Shown one piece after another: positions 21,347 to 31,613 of a stretch of 64,000 bases of DNA. How positions within the stretch are numbered: the first letter of the stretch is position 1; each line of letters opens with the position of its first letter. A program made the position numbers and the translations under genes. The notes under the pieces were generated by a model. That model made no database searches. It worked only from the letters and a program-made list of their open reading frames with translations, and had not been told where the DNA came from. This DNA is from Buddleja alternifolia. Its lineage: Eukaryota; Streptophyta; Magnoliopsida; Lamiales; Scrophulariaceae. The DNA lies in the NCBI GenBank assembly GCA_019426215.1, contig CM033392.1, forward strand, positions 38,984,980 through 39,048,979, in the 5' to 3' direction.

Positions 21347-23161
21347 TGTTAGGGATTGTGCCCCTAAAAATCCAATTATATGAACCGTTTCTATTTCGTT
21401 TGTGAAATTGATCTTTACTAATTTTGTTTCAAGTTATGAGTATTATAGAAATTGTACTATAAGATAGACGTATTCCAATATAATATATGATAATCCAAAT
21501 GGAAGTGTTGTATCATGAAAAGACTTGGGTTATATGTGTCATATATTATTATAAGTAGGTTGTAGTCGGTGATAAGAATGAGCGTCTTATTTGCTAAAGA
21601 CTATAATATATTATATTTGATGATTTGTCTTAATCATGGGAATGAGGATTCCAAATATAGTATATTCGTGTAAATCAATGAGATTGAAATACTGAACCGG
21701 ACCAATTAAGTTATTTATTTTTGGCTACTATCGAAAATAAATAACTTCAACAACAACTCTAAATCCTATGATGGTCGTGGACTAATGCATCTAGTGTATA
21801 TTACTTTGATGTATTTAGAAGTGAAGTCTTTGGTGGCCAATATACTTTATACATTGAATAATTGCATGAAATGTGATTATGAAGGACATTCGTAAGGAAT
21901 CTATAATCTCCATGAGAGATAAGAAATATTCCCTTTATTGGATTTGCAATGTTCAACTATTCTAAAACTTTGGCCAAAGTATTTCAGGTGAAGTGTCACT
22001 GAAATTAAACGAAAAATGAGTTTTCGTATGAAAAGTTGACAATGAGCAAATCAACAATTTTTCGATAAGAGGTGAAGAATAAAATAATAGTAGCATTGAT
22101 TTTAGTTCTTCACGAATATTTCGATAGAGGAGTTGGTTGTAATATTCTTAAGTATGTGAACTCTTGAGTAATTTAATTAACTCTAGAGTGCAACAATATT
22201 TATTTAGTGGACTTAAATATTGTTAAATGGTTATCAAATATTACCATGCGATGGTAATTCAATTTGACCCATTTGGAGCTATAATTAATTTTTCCCTAAG
22301 ATCCCTTCGCAAGCCTCGATTAAATACTAAAAAGTCCATTGGATGGATTGTTTTTTGAATTTTGATGAAATTATGTGGGAAATACCTTTAGAGAAAGATA
22401 TTTAGATAAAAGCTAAATTAAATTTCTTTTAATTTAAAAAGAGAAAAAAAAAGGGACGGGCCTCGGCAAAATTGAAGGTGGCCTGGCCGCCGTGTGACCC
22501 GTGGCCTAACCGCCGTGTGACCTGTGGTTTGGCCACTAGGTGGTCTTGGGCCTAGCCTATTTCTTCTTTCTTTGTCCCACATAAATTAAAAACTCAAGTT
22601 TTTAACCTTTGGCCATTTATAAATATGAGCCTTTGGGAGTTCAAAAATAACAACAAAATTGCAAAAGAATTTTCTAATTTAGAAAATATATTTGCAAAGT
22701 AAATTAAAATTTCTTTTTTAAGAAATTTTATTTTAGTATTAAATTTTAATTGGGAGCCCACTCTCTCGGGTTTAAAGCGAGGCTTTGCGAAGAAGGCTTT
22801 GCGGTGCGAGAGCTCGGTTTTCTCTGACAAGAAGAGGTGTTTATTGGTTGCGGTGCGTTCCACCGGCTCGTTTCGATCTTCGGCGGAAGGTTATATTTTT
22901 GTTTTGTTTTAATTATGGGTTTTCTTTCTATAGCATGCAATTAATTAATTAGTTTCAATTAAATTATTTAATTAGTTAGATTTTTGATTGCTAGCTATAG
23001 TTAATCAATAAATATTAATTAAATTATTTAATTAGTTATCTCTTGCCATCATATGTATGATTTAAATTTTTTAATGTCATGCATGTACGCATTAAAGATA
23101 GATTCTTTAATATAAATTCCATTGCGTACTATTGGGGTTATTTCGAAGTCATTTCCCAATA
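21347..23161 (+). repeat. 3' LTR of Copia E
   Basis: About 1815 bp from TGTTAGGGATTGTGCCC to TTTCCCAATA. Aligned by eye with the 5' LTR it differs by scattered substitutions and small indels (for example ~10-20 bp deletions near 22310 and 22520), so the insertion is not recent. Minus-strand frames at 22594-22940 are shadows. Confidence 0.9.
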
Positions 23162-24496
23162 TTTTGGGATAGGAGTTCTTTCTTTTTGTGTTGTGCAATT
23201 AGGGTTAGAGTTTGTTGTAGTAGTTGGAGTTAACTTGTAATTCTACTAACTTAAGCAACAAGTAGGAGTCCTTCCATGGACTCCTCATAGTCGTCCCTAG
23301 GGATTCTTGGACGGGTAAGGTGGGCTTGAGTTGACCTAGTCAACTTAGTCCACCTTTTAATATATATTTAATTTAAATCTTATTTAAATCTAATATATAT
23401 TAATTATATAATTAATTTCATTTAATTTGTTCTTCACTTAAATAATTTAATTTTATCTAAGCAAATGAAATATTTAATTTATTGATTTAACCAATAAATC
23501 AATCAGTCCAATTAATTTTATCTTTCTTATAGCACGACTCTTTAGGTTCGTCTCAATTTGCAATGAGAGGAATTACCGAAGGATGTGAGTGTCACCTGGC
23601 CACTCGCGTGGACTCACATCGTAACTCAATTGAGTACAAAATGAACGAATCCTTTACAAACCTCTGGACCATAAATACCATATGTGTATAAGCTCTTCAC
23701 TGATGTATCCCGGTCAAGTGAGATTCATGGTATATGTCGAACTCTCTAAACTTGATAATGTGCACTTAATCATAGCCTAATGAAATTACCAAACTACCCT
23801 TCATGCCCCACATGAATTAGTTTCACTGCTTTGGTCAAAGACTTAAAATTTCATTTGCCTATGATCGTACACGATACTTTCTTGTTTACTGTCGAGACAT
23901 TGAATTCCATCTTCAAGATCACTTCATAAGTGCTACTTGACTCATTGAGATCGCATTTCGAGGTCGTCCGCACCAAAGGGTGATTTGGGTCTAACTACTC
24001 TAGTAACAGATTCAACAACACAAGTACATTTATCATGAACCCTCAGGTCTAAGGCTCACACATATTGTTATGGTCAGTAATCCAATCATTGACAGTCACT
24101 GAGTATATACCCATGTGATCGGATTACTACGAGCTTATATCAATTCCATTGGTATATCCATGACACGTGTTCTCACTATCCCATAGTGCTCGACTGACAC
24201 TCCTTGTCAGAGCATGTGTCATACAAGTCGAATCTTAATGCCCGATTAAGATTCCTTGACTTTAACCCTTTCAAGTGATCAGGAGTAAGACTCTCCCCGT
24301 GCCTCTTCTTTATTCCATAAAAGGCGAAAAGTCAACCTTGATATACATGGACTATTTGTTCAATACTTATTAATGCCAAGAAATTTTATATGAACAAAAG
24401 AATAATTTCCTTTATTAAATATAAGTTCGTACAACATAATTAGATACCCTATACAATCTATTTGTTCTCATTGGCTTCTAGGGCATATACCTAGCA
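23162..24496 (-). repeat. LTR of Copia F, right part
   Basis: Continuation of LTR F to its end ...CATATACCTAGCA, next to a polypurine tract (minus strand GTAAGTGGGAGATT). It contains the conserved LTR blocks GACTCTTTAGGTTCGTCTC (about 23526), GTCAAGTGAGATTCATGG (about 23705) and GAGATCGCATTTCGAGGTCG (about 23946). About 1.3 kb, no coding content. Confidence 0.85.
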
Positions 24497-26284
24497 ATCT
24501 CCCACTTACACTTAATGCCAATTGCTATGGTATCTAATACCCATCTACTTAAGATGTTACTCTTGCACCGTTTGCACCAATGGCTTAGTGAGTGGGTCAG
24601 CCACATTGTCTGCTGAGGTTTTTTTCTGCACGGCGATGTCGCCTCTTCCAACAATTTCTCGAATTATGTGATATCTCCTCTGTATGTGTTTGGATTTGTT
24701 GTGAGACCTTGGTTCTCTAGCTTGCGAGATGGCTCCATTTTTGTCAAACCAAAGTGGCAATGGTAGCTCCACACAAGGAACAACTTGAAGTTCTACCATG
24801 AACTTCTTAATCTAAACTGCTTGTTTGGCTGCCTCTGAGGCTGCCACATATTCAGCTTCAGTAGTCGAATCAACATTTGTGCTTTGCTTGGAACTTTTTC
24901 AAGACACCGCTCCACCATTCAGAGTGAATATGAACCCAAAAGTAGATTTGCGGTCATCGATGTCTGATTGGAAATAACCACCCACTTTCATTTCTCCATT
25001 GCCATATACGAGAATCATATCTTTGGTTCTTCTTAAGTAATTCAAGATAGACTTCACAGCAATCCAATGTTCTTTACCCAGGTTAGATTGAAACCTACTC
25101 ACTACGCTCACAGCATAGGCAAGATCTGGTCTCGTGCATAACATTGTGTACATGAGACTTCCCACTGCTGATGCATAGGGAACTGCACTCATCTCTTTTC
25201 GATCTTCCTCACTTTGAGGACTCATCTTTTTGGAGAGATGAATTCCATGTCTCATGGGCAAAAGACCTCTTTTAGAGTTCTCCATCCCAAATCGCTTTAG
25301 GACCTTCTCTAGGTAGAAGGCTTGAGAGAGTCCATCATCTTGTTTGATCTATCCCTATAGATGTGAATTCCTAGTATATAGGTGGCTTCTTCCAAGTTTT
25401 TCCTTGAAAATGTGCTTAAAAGCCATGTCTTAACTGAAGTTAGCAGACCTTCATCATTTCCTATAAGTAGAATCTCATCTACATATAGCACCAAAAATGT
25501 GATTTTGCTCCCACTGACCTTTTTATAGACACATGGTTCATCTTTGTTTTTGATGAAGCCGTAGTTTCGTACTTCTTCATCAAAACAAAGGTCCCAACTA
25601 CGAGACGCTTGCTTGAGTCCATAAATGGACCTATTCAATTTGCAGACCTTATGAGAATCTGCACTTGATATGAAACCCTTGGGTTGTTCTATAAATATTT
25701 CCTCCTCTAGGAATCCATTTAAGAACGTGGTATTCACATACATTTGTCAAATTTCATAATCCAGGTATGTAGTTATGGCAAGTAGAATTCTAATGGATTT
25801 GATCATAGCTATAGGCGAAAAGGTTTCCTCATATTCAATGCCTTCCTTTTGACTATACCCTTTCGCCACTAGCCTAGCCTTATAGGTGTCCACCTTGCCA
25901 TCTGGACCAATCTTTCTCTTATAGATCCATTTACATCCAATGGGTACAATACCTCTGTGTTCATTTGTCAGAGTCCAGATTTGGTTTGAATACATCAAAT
26001 CTATTTCTACTCTCATAGCTTCATGCCATTTTGCAAAATCCATGTCCATCATTGCTTGGTCATAGCTAGAGCGATTGTCTCCATGGGTTCCTTCGCGTTG
26101 ATGGCTGTGTCCATTTCGGTTCGGATTGGGTCTTTTGAATAGTGTCTTCCAAAAGAGATTCATTTTGTTTTTCTAAAACAATACCTCTACCAACTCCACC
26201 TTCTCGAATGAATTCTTCTTCGAGAAAGATTGTTTGTACGAAAACAATGATCTTTTGATCATCATGAAGGTAGAATAGGTGCAT
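24497..26284 (-). pseudogene. Copia F RNase H and reverse transcriptase
   Basis: RNase H: 24557-24799 (SHNKSKHIQRRYHIIREI) and, in another frame, 24899-25285 (MYTMLCTRPDLAYAVSVVSR, the upstream half). RT: 25309-25743 with the active site FLVLYVDEILLIGND, i.e. YVDD changed to YVDE, and 25747-26163 with IVPIGCKWIYKRKIGPDGKV and RLVAKGYSQKEG. The linker has the single-copy EIDLMYSNQIW. It stops at the LFYLHDDQ segment; integrase and gag are absent. The frames are broken at about 24810-24900 and 25745. Confidence 0.9.
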
Positions 26285-27034
26285 CACGTTAACCACGAGT
26301 TGCTGTTAGGGATAATTCAAATGAACTTGGGTAACAACAGGTTTAAAGAATCCATTACAGGGAAACAACCGTCCACTATGGATGAATTGTTGGCTAGGGC
26401 AAAAAAGTACATTAGAATTGAGGAGATAATGGGGCCAGCTAGGCAAGAAGGTGGAGGTAATAAAAGAAAAGCTAGAGAAGTTGATAAGGTACCAGAACCC
26501 AAGGAAAGCAACCATATGTCTCCCTCAGGGTTCTCAAAGTATACCTCGTTCACACTTTTACGGGAGCAGGTTTTGGCCATCGCTGAGCAGCAGGGCATAG
26601 TCCAATGGCCTAAAAAGATGAAGGATAATCCTAGTCGCTTGAAATCCAGGAAGTACTGTAGGTTCCACCGTGACAGTATTCACAATAATGAAGAATGCCA
26701 CAATCTACATGTGGAGATAGACAAACTTATCAAGAGGGGCTACCTGCAAGAGGTTGTAGCACCGCCATCTGGGTCAACTCCTCAAGACCCATCAGGATCA
26801 CGTGGTAGAGAGGGGAAAAAAGGCAACTCCCCCAACACGAACAAGGATTTGGAAAATACCCTGCGAAATGGAATAATAGGGGTAATTTTGGGAGGCCCCG
26901 CAGGGGGAGACTCGACTAACTCTAGGAAAGCCTTGCTAAGGGCTACCACAGGGTTACATGTTATTAAAACCCCACATGTGGAGCAACTTCATCAGGTAGA
27001 GCTGAACGCGCTAAGTATCAAGTTTAGAGCATAA
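26285..27034 (+). pseudogene. Gypsy G gag, 3' part (nucleocapsid region)
   Basis: Open frame from about 26279 to 27034. It shows LGNNRFKESITGKQPSTMDE, the capsid C-terminal region, then a Lys/Arg-rich stretch and the Tat-lineage zinc-binding segment KYCRFHRDSIHNNEECHNL (Cys-x2-His and His-x4-Cys spacing), followed by IDKLIKRGYLQEVV. These are typical of Tat/Ogre-type gag. The first few codons belong to Copia F. This is the same gag that begins at 12145, with Copia F in between. The following reading frame is protease. Confidence 0.85.
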
Positions 27035-27530
27035 GATTTGGAGAACCAAATCCCCTCACAAAATGATGCCTTGGTAATATCGGCGACGATCTCAAACTTT
27101 TGGGTTAAGAAGATTTTCATCAGTAGTGGAAGTTCAGCGGATATAATATTTTATAATGCCTTTACTCAGATAGGGGTTGACAATGCACAGCTCCAAAGGG
27201 TCAATACCCCTCTCACCAGCTTCACGGGTGAGGTAGTGGATGCAATTAGGGAAGTGACCTTACCTATATCCTTGGGCATATTCCCATCCCACTCTACAAA
27301 GATGGTGAAGTTCCGAGTGGTTAAAGTCCCTTCCACATATAACGTCATTTTGGGGAGGCCGAGCTTAAACCTTTTTTAGGTTGTCATAACCACGTTCCAC
27401 ATGAAGATGAAATCTTTGATCCCGTCGGGACAGGGGAGGCCATTGGATATGTGAGGTTAGCAAGAGAATGCTACGCTAATGCCTTAAAAAAGCCTAAAAT
27501 AAGACATGACAGCTCAAGTCAAGAAGACAA
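27035..27530 (+). pseudogene. Gypsy G aspartic protease, active site lost
   Basis: Frame 27038-27379: DALVISATISNFWVKKIFI, then SSGSSADIIFYNAF, then VPSTYNVILGRPSLNLF. The fold signature of retroelement pepsin-like proteases is clear, but the catalytic Asp of the usual D-x-GSSADI motif is Ser here, so the protease cannot cleave. After 27379 the reading continues with a frameshift into a gag-pol linker (GYVRLARECYANALKK near 27440) with stops. No reverse transcriptase follows; see 27531-29277. Confidence 0.85.
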
Positions 27531-29277
27531 AGGGAAACAAGCCATGGTAAACTTGATCTTCCAAGGATAAAAAGAATTTTATGAGTACCTAAGTATGGAA
27601 TAGGAAGATGTAGGGACCCCAGTAGAAAAAACAAATGATGTGAAGAAGGTCGCATTGACCCAAAAGGATATGGATGGGAGAGCAGGAGTCGACCCCGATG
27701 AAATTGACTATCATCAGAAAGGACCCCCGGTTACACGTAATATGAAGGGTCTCGGTCTCATGAAAGCACATGGCAAAAGTAAGGAAAAAGAAACCATGGG
27801 AGTGTCATCATCACCCGGCGAACCTCGCCAAGAAGCGCAATCCCCTCACGTATCAAGAGGTCGGAGTAAAGGTTATTGGCCCAATAGAGGCTGAGAGCGA
27901 GGAGTTGAGGATGGAAGGAGAAAGACCCAATCAAGTATCTAAGGTTGCCAGGTGATGTGCAGGTAAAAGAATCACTTATTGAGGATACCCCCAACTTAAA
28001 AAGGTATTATGCCTTGTAAGATATCATGAGATAACAAAGAAAGTTAAACTATTTCCTGTTTTTTCAATTCTATTTTTGTTGAACATCCTCGAATTGGACA
28101 CGAGCCAAACATTAAATAAGGGTGCCCATGAGCACAACCTACCCCCTTAAGTTTTGAGGTGCCCACGTGCACCCGCGTATGTTTTTGCATTGAATTTTGA
28201 GTCCCTTAAATTCATATATGCCTGTTAAGTGCCTTAGAGCACGTTTTCCTCTATGTTACTATGCATGCTAAATTTATCCTTTGTATATCGATTATTAGTC
28301 ACATGTATGTGATTTCATACAAGTCTATAGGACAATGAAGGATGAGTGGGGACCAACGCTTCCGGCTGAAGCCAAAACTGACTCAATACAATGCCCCTTC
28401 AAAGGTCAATATAGGTGGAACAACGAAAGTCCCCCAAGCTAATAAAGATTTGGCTGAGGATTGTCCATCTTGTAATCCTTCCAGTAGCATCGAGACGGAT
28501 TGAGGCTTCACAAAAGGACCCCTCCTCCAACATAAACTCTTGACTGAGATTACACAAATACGACTAAGGTGATGATCCCTTTCATACCGTAAATAATAAC
28601 GCACATGGCAATTCAAGCCTCTATATAACATGTCCTAAAGACCTTACTCCCAAATGTTTTACCCATGTAGAAAACTTTTAGGAAGTGGGGGGCAAGGCAT
28701 GGATCATAGTTAGTCATTGGCTTACAAAACATACACATGGTTAATCTATACAAAAATTGACAATAGATATTATAAACCACCCCGTACAAACCTTACTATT
28801 AAGTGTTTTACTCATAGTAAACACACTAAGGAGTGGGGGCAAGGAGGTGCAGTAGCTACTATTTTTAGCTATTATTTTTAAGTGACGTTAAAAGTCTAGC
28901 CACATGGCAAAAGGCATGAGATGTCATGAGTAACACCATTGTCACCCCTCTAGAGCTCATGAAGCTATGAGCTATATAAGAATGTCCACATAACCGACCT
29001 AGTGCTTATGACGCCACGTGGTACAGAAAAACAGCTAAGTAATTGACCCAGAGCTCATAAAGCCACGAGGTAATAAAGATAAAAACTTACTCGAAGCCTA
29101 AAAGGGCCCAATCTATTCACAGTAAATGTTCTATATGCCAAGACAAAAATAAGAAAGTCACAAAAGTTAGACTACCCATAGTCGGGTGAGCAAAAATATT
29201 CTTAGAAAGTACAAATGATTGGAAAAAGTCATAGAAACCTCATATAAATAACAAGTCAAATCTTAGATAAAAGTATC
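27531..29277 (+). other. Gypsy G non-coding region replacing pol
   Basis: I find no RT, RNase H or integrase motif here, where a full Tat element would carry about 3 kb of them. The first ~450 bp look like decayed gag-pol linker. Further on there are two GTGGGGG-type purine tracts (about 28680-28695 and 28829-28846), each preceded by a similar CCTTACT...GTTTTAC segment, and three copies of an AGCTCATRAAGCYAYGAG phrase (28950-29075). Confidence 0.6.
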
Positions 29278-29851
29278 CTATACAAGGATAAGCAGAGCAA
29301 ATAGATAAGCCAAAAATGTTAAAGGCAATAATAGTCTAAACACCCAGGGGGGTGGCCATGACATTAATTCTAAGGATTTCCTCTGTTTCGGCCTATCCAT
29401 CGCTAACATTGGGGATATCACCATAAAACCACTTGAAATCATCCTCCGGATGACGACCGCTCTCTCGAAGGGCCCTACGGCATTTGCGAACCGTCTTGAC
29501 CATGAAGCCTTAGGAAATATCATATGTCTTCTTATTACATATGTCCACGAAATCAATGCATTTTCGAAACTTCTCCACCGCCAACTTTCTGGCATCGCAT
29601 AATGACCTTTTCCCGGCATCTGAGCTACGAAAGTTGTTGCCATAAGATACCTTCGCTTCGAGATTTTCTTTGGCACCATTATACTTCTTCTCCCATTTGG
29701 TGGCCAACCTTTTAGCCCTCAAAGATTTGGAGAAAAGGTTCTGATTCTCCCGGCGACCCTCGATATATTTCCCCTCTAGTTCTTCATACTTGAGGTGAAG
29801 TCGATGAGACAGTTGGATTAACTGGGGGAATAAAAACGTTTGACATATCAA
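29278..29851 (-). pseudogene. Gypsy G antisense accessory ORF, C-terminal part
   Basis: Minus-strand frames 29510-29851 and 29278-29679 overlap. The first, with LHLKYEELEGKYIEGRRENQ and AKRLATKWEKKYNGAKENLE, is charged and heptad-like, a coiled coil. It resembles the C-terminal half of 'putative gypsy-type transposon' proteins that Tat-lineage elements encode in antisense between pol and the 3' LTR. Frame changes near 29520 break it. Probable upstream parts lie at 32830-33312 and 39450-40000, separated by H and I. Function unknown. Confidence 0.5.
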
Positions 29852-30201
29852 AAATGATGAGTCTTAAAAATATAAGGCATGAAAATAATAGCAAGAATGC
29901 TTAAATTTACTCACCCGTCCTGCTGCGGCGAAAATCTCTTAATCGAGCCTCTCGGTTGAAAGAGAGGACAAGCGGTTGGAATCGTGATTGGTCACGACAA
30001 CCCTCATCAATGACTAAGGGGTTACAAAATCGCTGGTATCCCAAAAGGATTAGATTTCAGGATCCTGATTCAATCCATAGGTAAATAATAGGTAAATAAT
30101 CCTTTGCCAAGGCTGGAAGAGCTAGAACACCTGTGAGAAAAGACATGAACACGCTTCGCAAAAGAAGTTCTAGGGGGCGAAGAATGCACAGATGTGTGAC
30201 C

Positions 30202-31560
30202 TGATAAGTGTGTGATTCTCCTAGAAATCTCGTCTAATTCCAATGTTTTTATGCAATATTCTTTTATAATTGCTCGTTTAAAGTCATGATTTTATCTTGT
30301 AGGATGGTTGGAGCTTTTGACGAGAAAAGATGTGGAATTGGTCGAGATTGAGAGCCCCAAATGAAGTCGGGAGGTTGGAGAACGACCAAGATGAGCGAGA
30401 AGGCCTAAAAACGTACCCGCAAGCTACCAGATCTCGGGCTGGAGCAAGAAAAAGGCTTGCTCCAGCACGAGTTGTGCGAAATAACTTAGCTCGTGCTGGA
30501 GCAAGCAAAATGCTTGCTCCAGCGCGAGCCCTTGTGGCCTTAGCTCTCGCTAGAGCAAGAAAATGTCTTGCTCCAGCGCCATCAGTGCGTGGTTTCAAAG
30601 CTCGCGCTGGAGCAAGACATTATGCTCGCTCCAGCGTGATTCTCTCGGATTTTACCCGATTTCTAGAGCTATAAATGGAGTTTTGACCTATTTTGGATAC
30701 ATCTTTTGCCTCCCCCAAGTCTTGTTCCCTTTGTATTTTTGCATTTTTGGAATTCTCTAGCTTTGAAGATGACATTTAGAGGCTGAAAACCTCATCCGGG
30801 CAATTGTAATTCGAAATCATCATCTTGATTTGTGAGATTATTGTTCTTAATATAATTTCTTTGTTGATTAATTGATTTTCTTGTTTCCATGCCAAGTGTT
30901 TGATGAAATGCTTAGCTTAGATGTACACTTTGTTATTGTACTTCATTTATCCATTGCTAGTTAAGATTAAATTGCTATCAATTAGGATCTTGCTTAGTAG
31001 CAACTAGGGATTAATATTGATGAATGATTGATATTAGGTTCTTAGGGGAAAATCAATGTCATTAGATTTAATTCATGCTAGGTGGATTGACTATTGATGT
31101 TAACTCTCTTTTTGTGATTAATGCTTCTCCGTAAATGAATCGAAGGCCTAGTCTCTAGATGTATTTTAGGAGTTAGAATTTATCGATTAGCTATCCATTG
31201 ATAAATTACGCTTAAGAAAAGAGCAAGATGTTCATATGCTATCATTGTTCCTCTTAGTTGGCTACTCAACTAGAATTAATCTTGCGTATCTATGATCAAA
31301 TCGAGAAGATGATGGGTAATTACAATTGACCGGGCTTTACTTTATTGATTCAATTATACCATTTAATTGCTTTCTTTAAAATTTTCATTTGCTTAGATTC
31401 CATACAATTGCAACCAAACCCCCCTTTTACTTAAGTTTCATAAGTCATTTAACAATTGTAATTGATCTACACTCTCTTGGGTCCGACCCTTGCTTACCGC
31501 TATTGCATTAGGTATCAAGGTAGTATAAATAATATTTTTGGTGTGCTACGACACGCATCA
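30202..31560 (+). repeat. 5' LTR of element H
   Basis: From TGATAAGTGTGTGATTCTC to GCTACGACACGCATCA, about 1359 bp, with TG..CA ends. It has a GC-rich block of repeated palindromes at 30426-30645, followed at about 30669 by CTATAAATGG, a plausible TATA box. Shadow ORFs at 30284-30760 come from the palindromes. Confidence 0.87.
30426..30645. repeat. Four GCTGGAGCAAG/CTTGCTCCAGC palindromes in LTR H
   Basis: Units at about 30432, 30498, 30551 and 30606 each read GCTGGAGCAAG, a 5-9 bp loop, and CTTGCTCCAGC. They repeat at about 55-65 bp spacing and form a GC-rich island in an otherwise AT-rich LTR. They end ~25 bp before the presumed TATA box. Confidence 0.92.
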
Positions 31561-31565
31561 AATTT

Positions 31566-31583
31566 TGGCGCCGTTGCCGGGGA
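31566..31583 (+). other. Primer-binding site / leader motif of element H
   Basis: TGGCGCCGTTGCCGGGGA, five bases after the LTR, is the characteristic Athila/Tat-type site. Confidence 0.93.
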
Positions 31584-31613
31584 GTATTGATTAGTTTAAT
31601 TGTTTTATAGCTT

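Larger units (their letters stand above)
13199..23161 (+). mobile_element. Copia E, full-length, inserted in LTR F
   Basis: A plus-strand Copia with both LTRs (13199-15041 and 21347-23161), initiator-Met primer-binding site, gag, protease, integrase, RT, RNase H and polypurine tract. It sits inside the LTR of Copia F; flanks TTTTT and TTTTG suggest a TTTT(T) target duplication. Gag is interrupted by CACTA M1. Stops and frameshifts throughout make it inactive. Its pol is a different lineage from A, B, C, F and J: the linker reads KSKLESMYLNNV and gag has another sequence. Confidence 0.9.
12950..26284 (-). mobile_element. Copia F, 5'-truncated, inserted in Gypsy G gag
   Basis: A minus-strand Copia element made of a 3' LTR (12950-13198 plus 23162-24496, split by Copia E) and about 1.8 kb of pol (RNase H, RT, start of the IN-RT linker). 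Integrase, gag and the 5' LTR are missing; pol meets Gypsy G gag at about 26284. The left border is a clean LTR end (TGTTAGGAATCC at 12950). Confidence 0.8.

Noticed and set aside
29510..29851. Coiled-coil minus ORF taken as a host gene
   Set aside because: Position within Gypsy G and similarity in style to Tat antisense accessory proteins favour a transposon origin.
30284..30674. Overlapping 104-aa minus and 114-aa plus frames rich in Ala/Arg
   Set aside because: Produced by the palindromic repeats in LTR H; palindromes give similar text on both strands.
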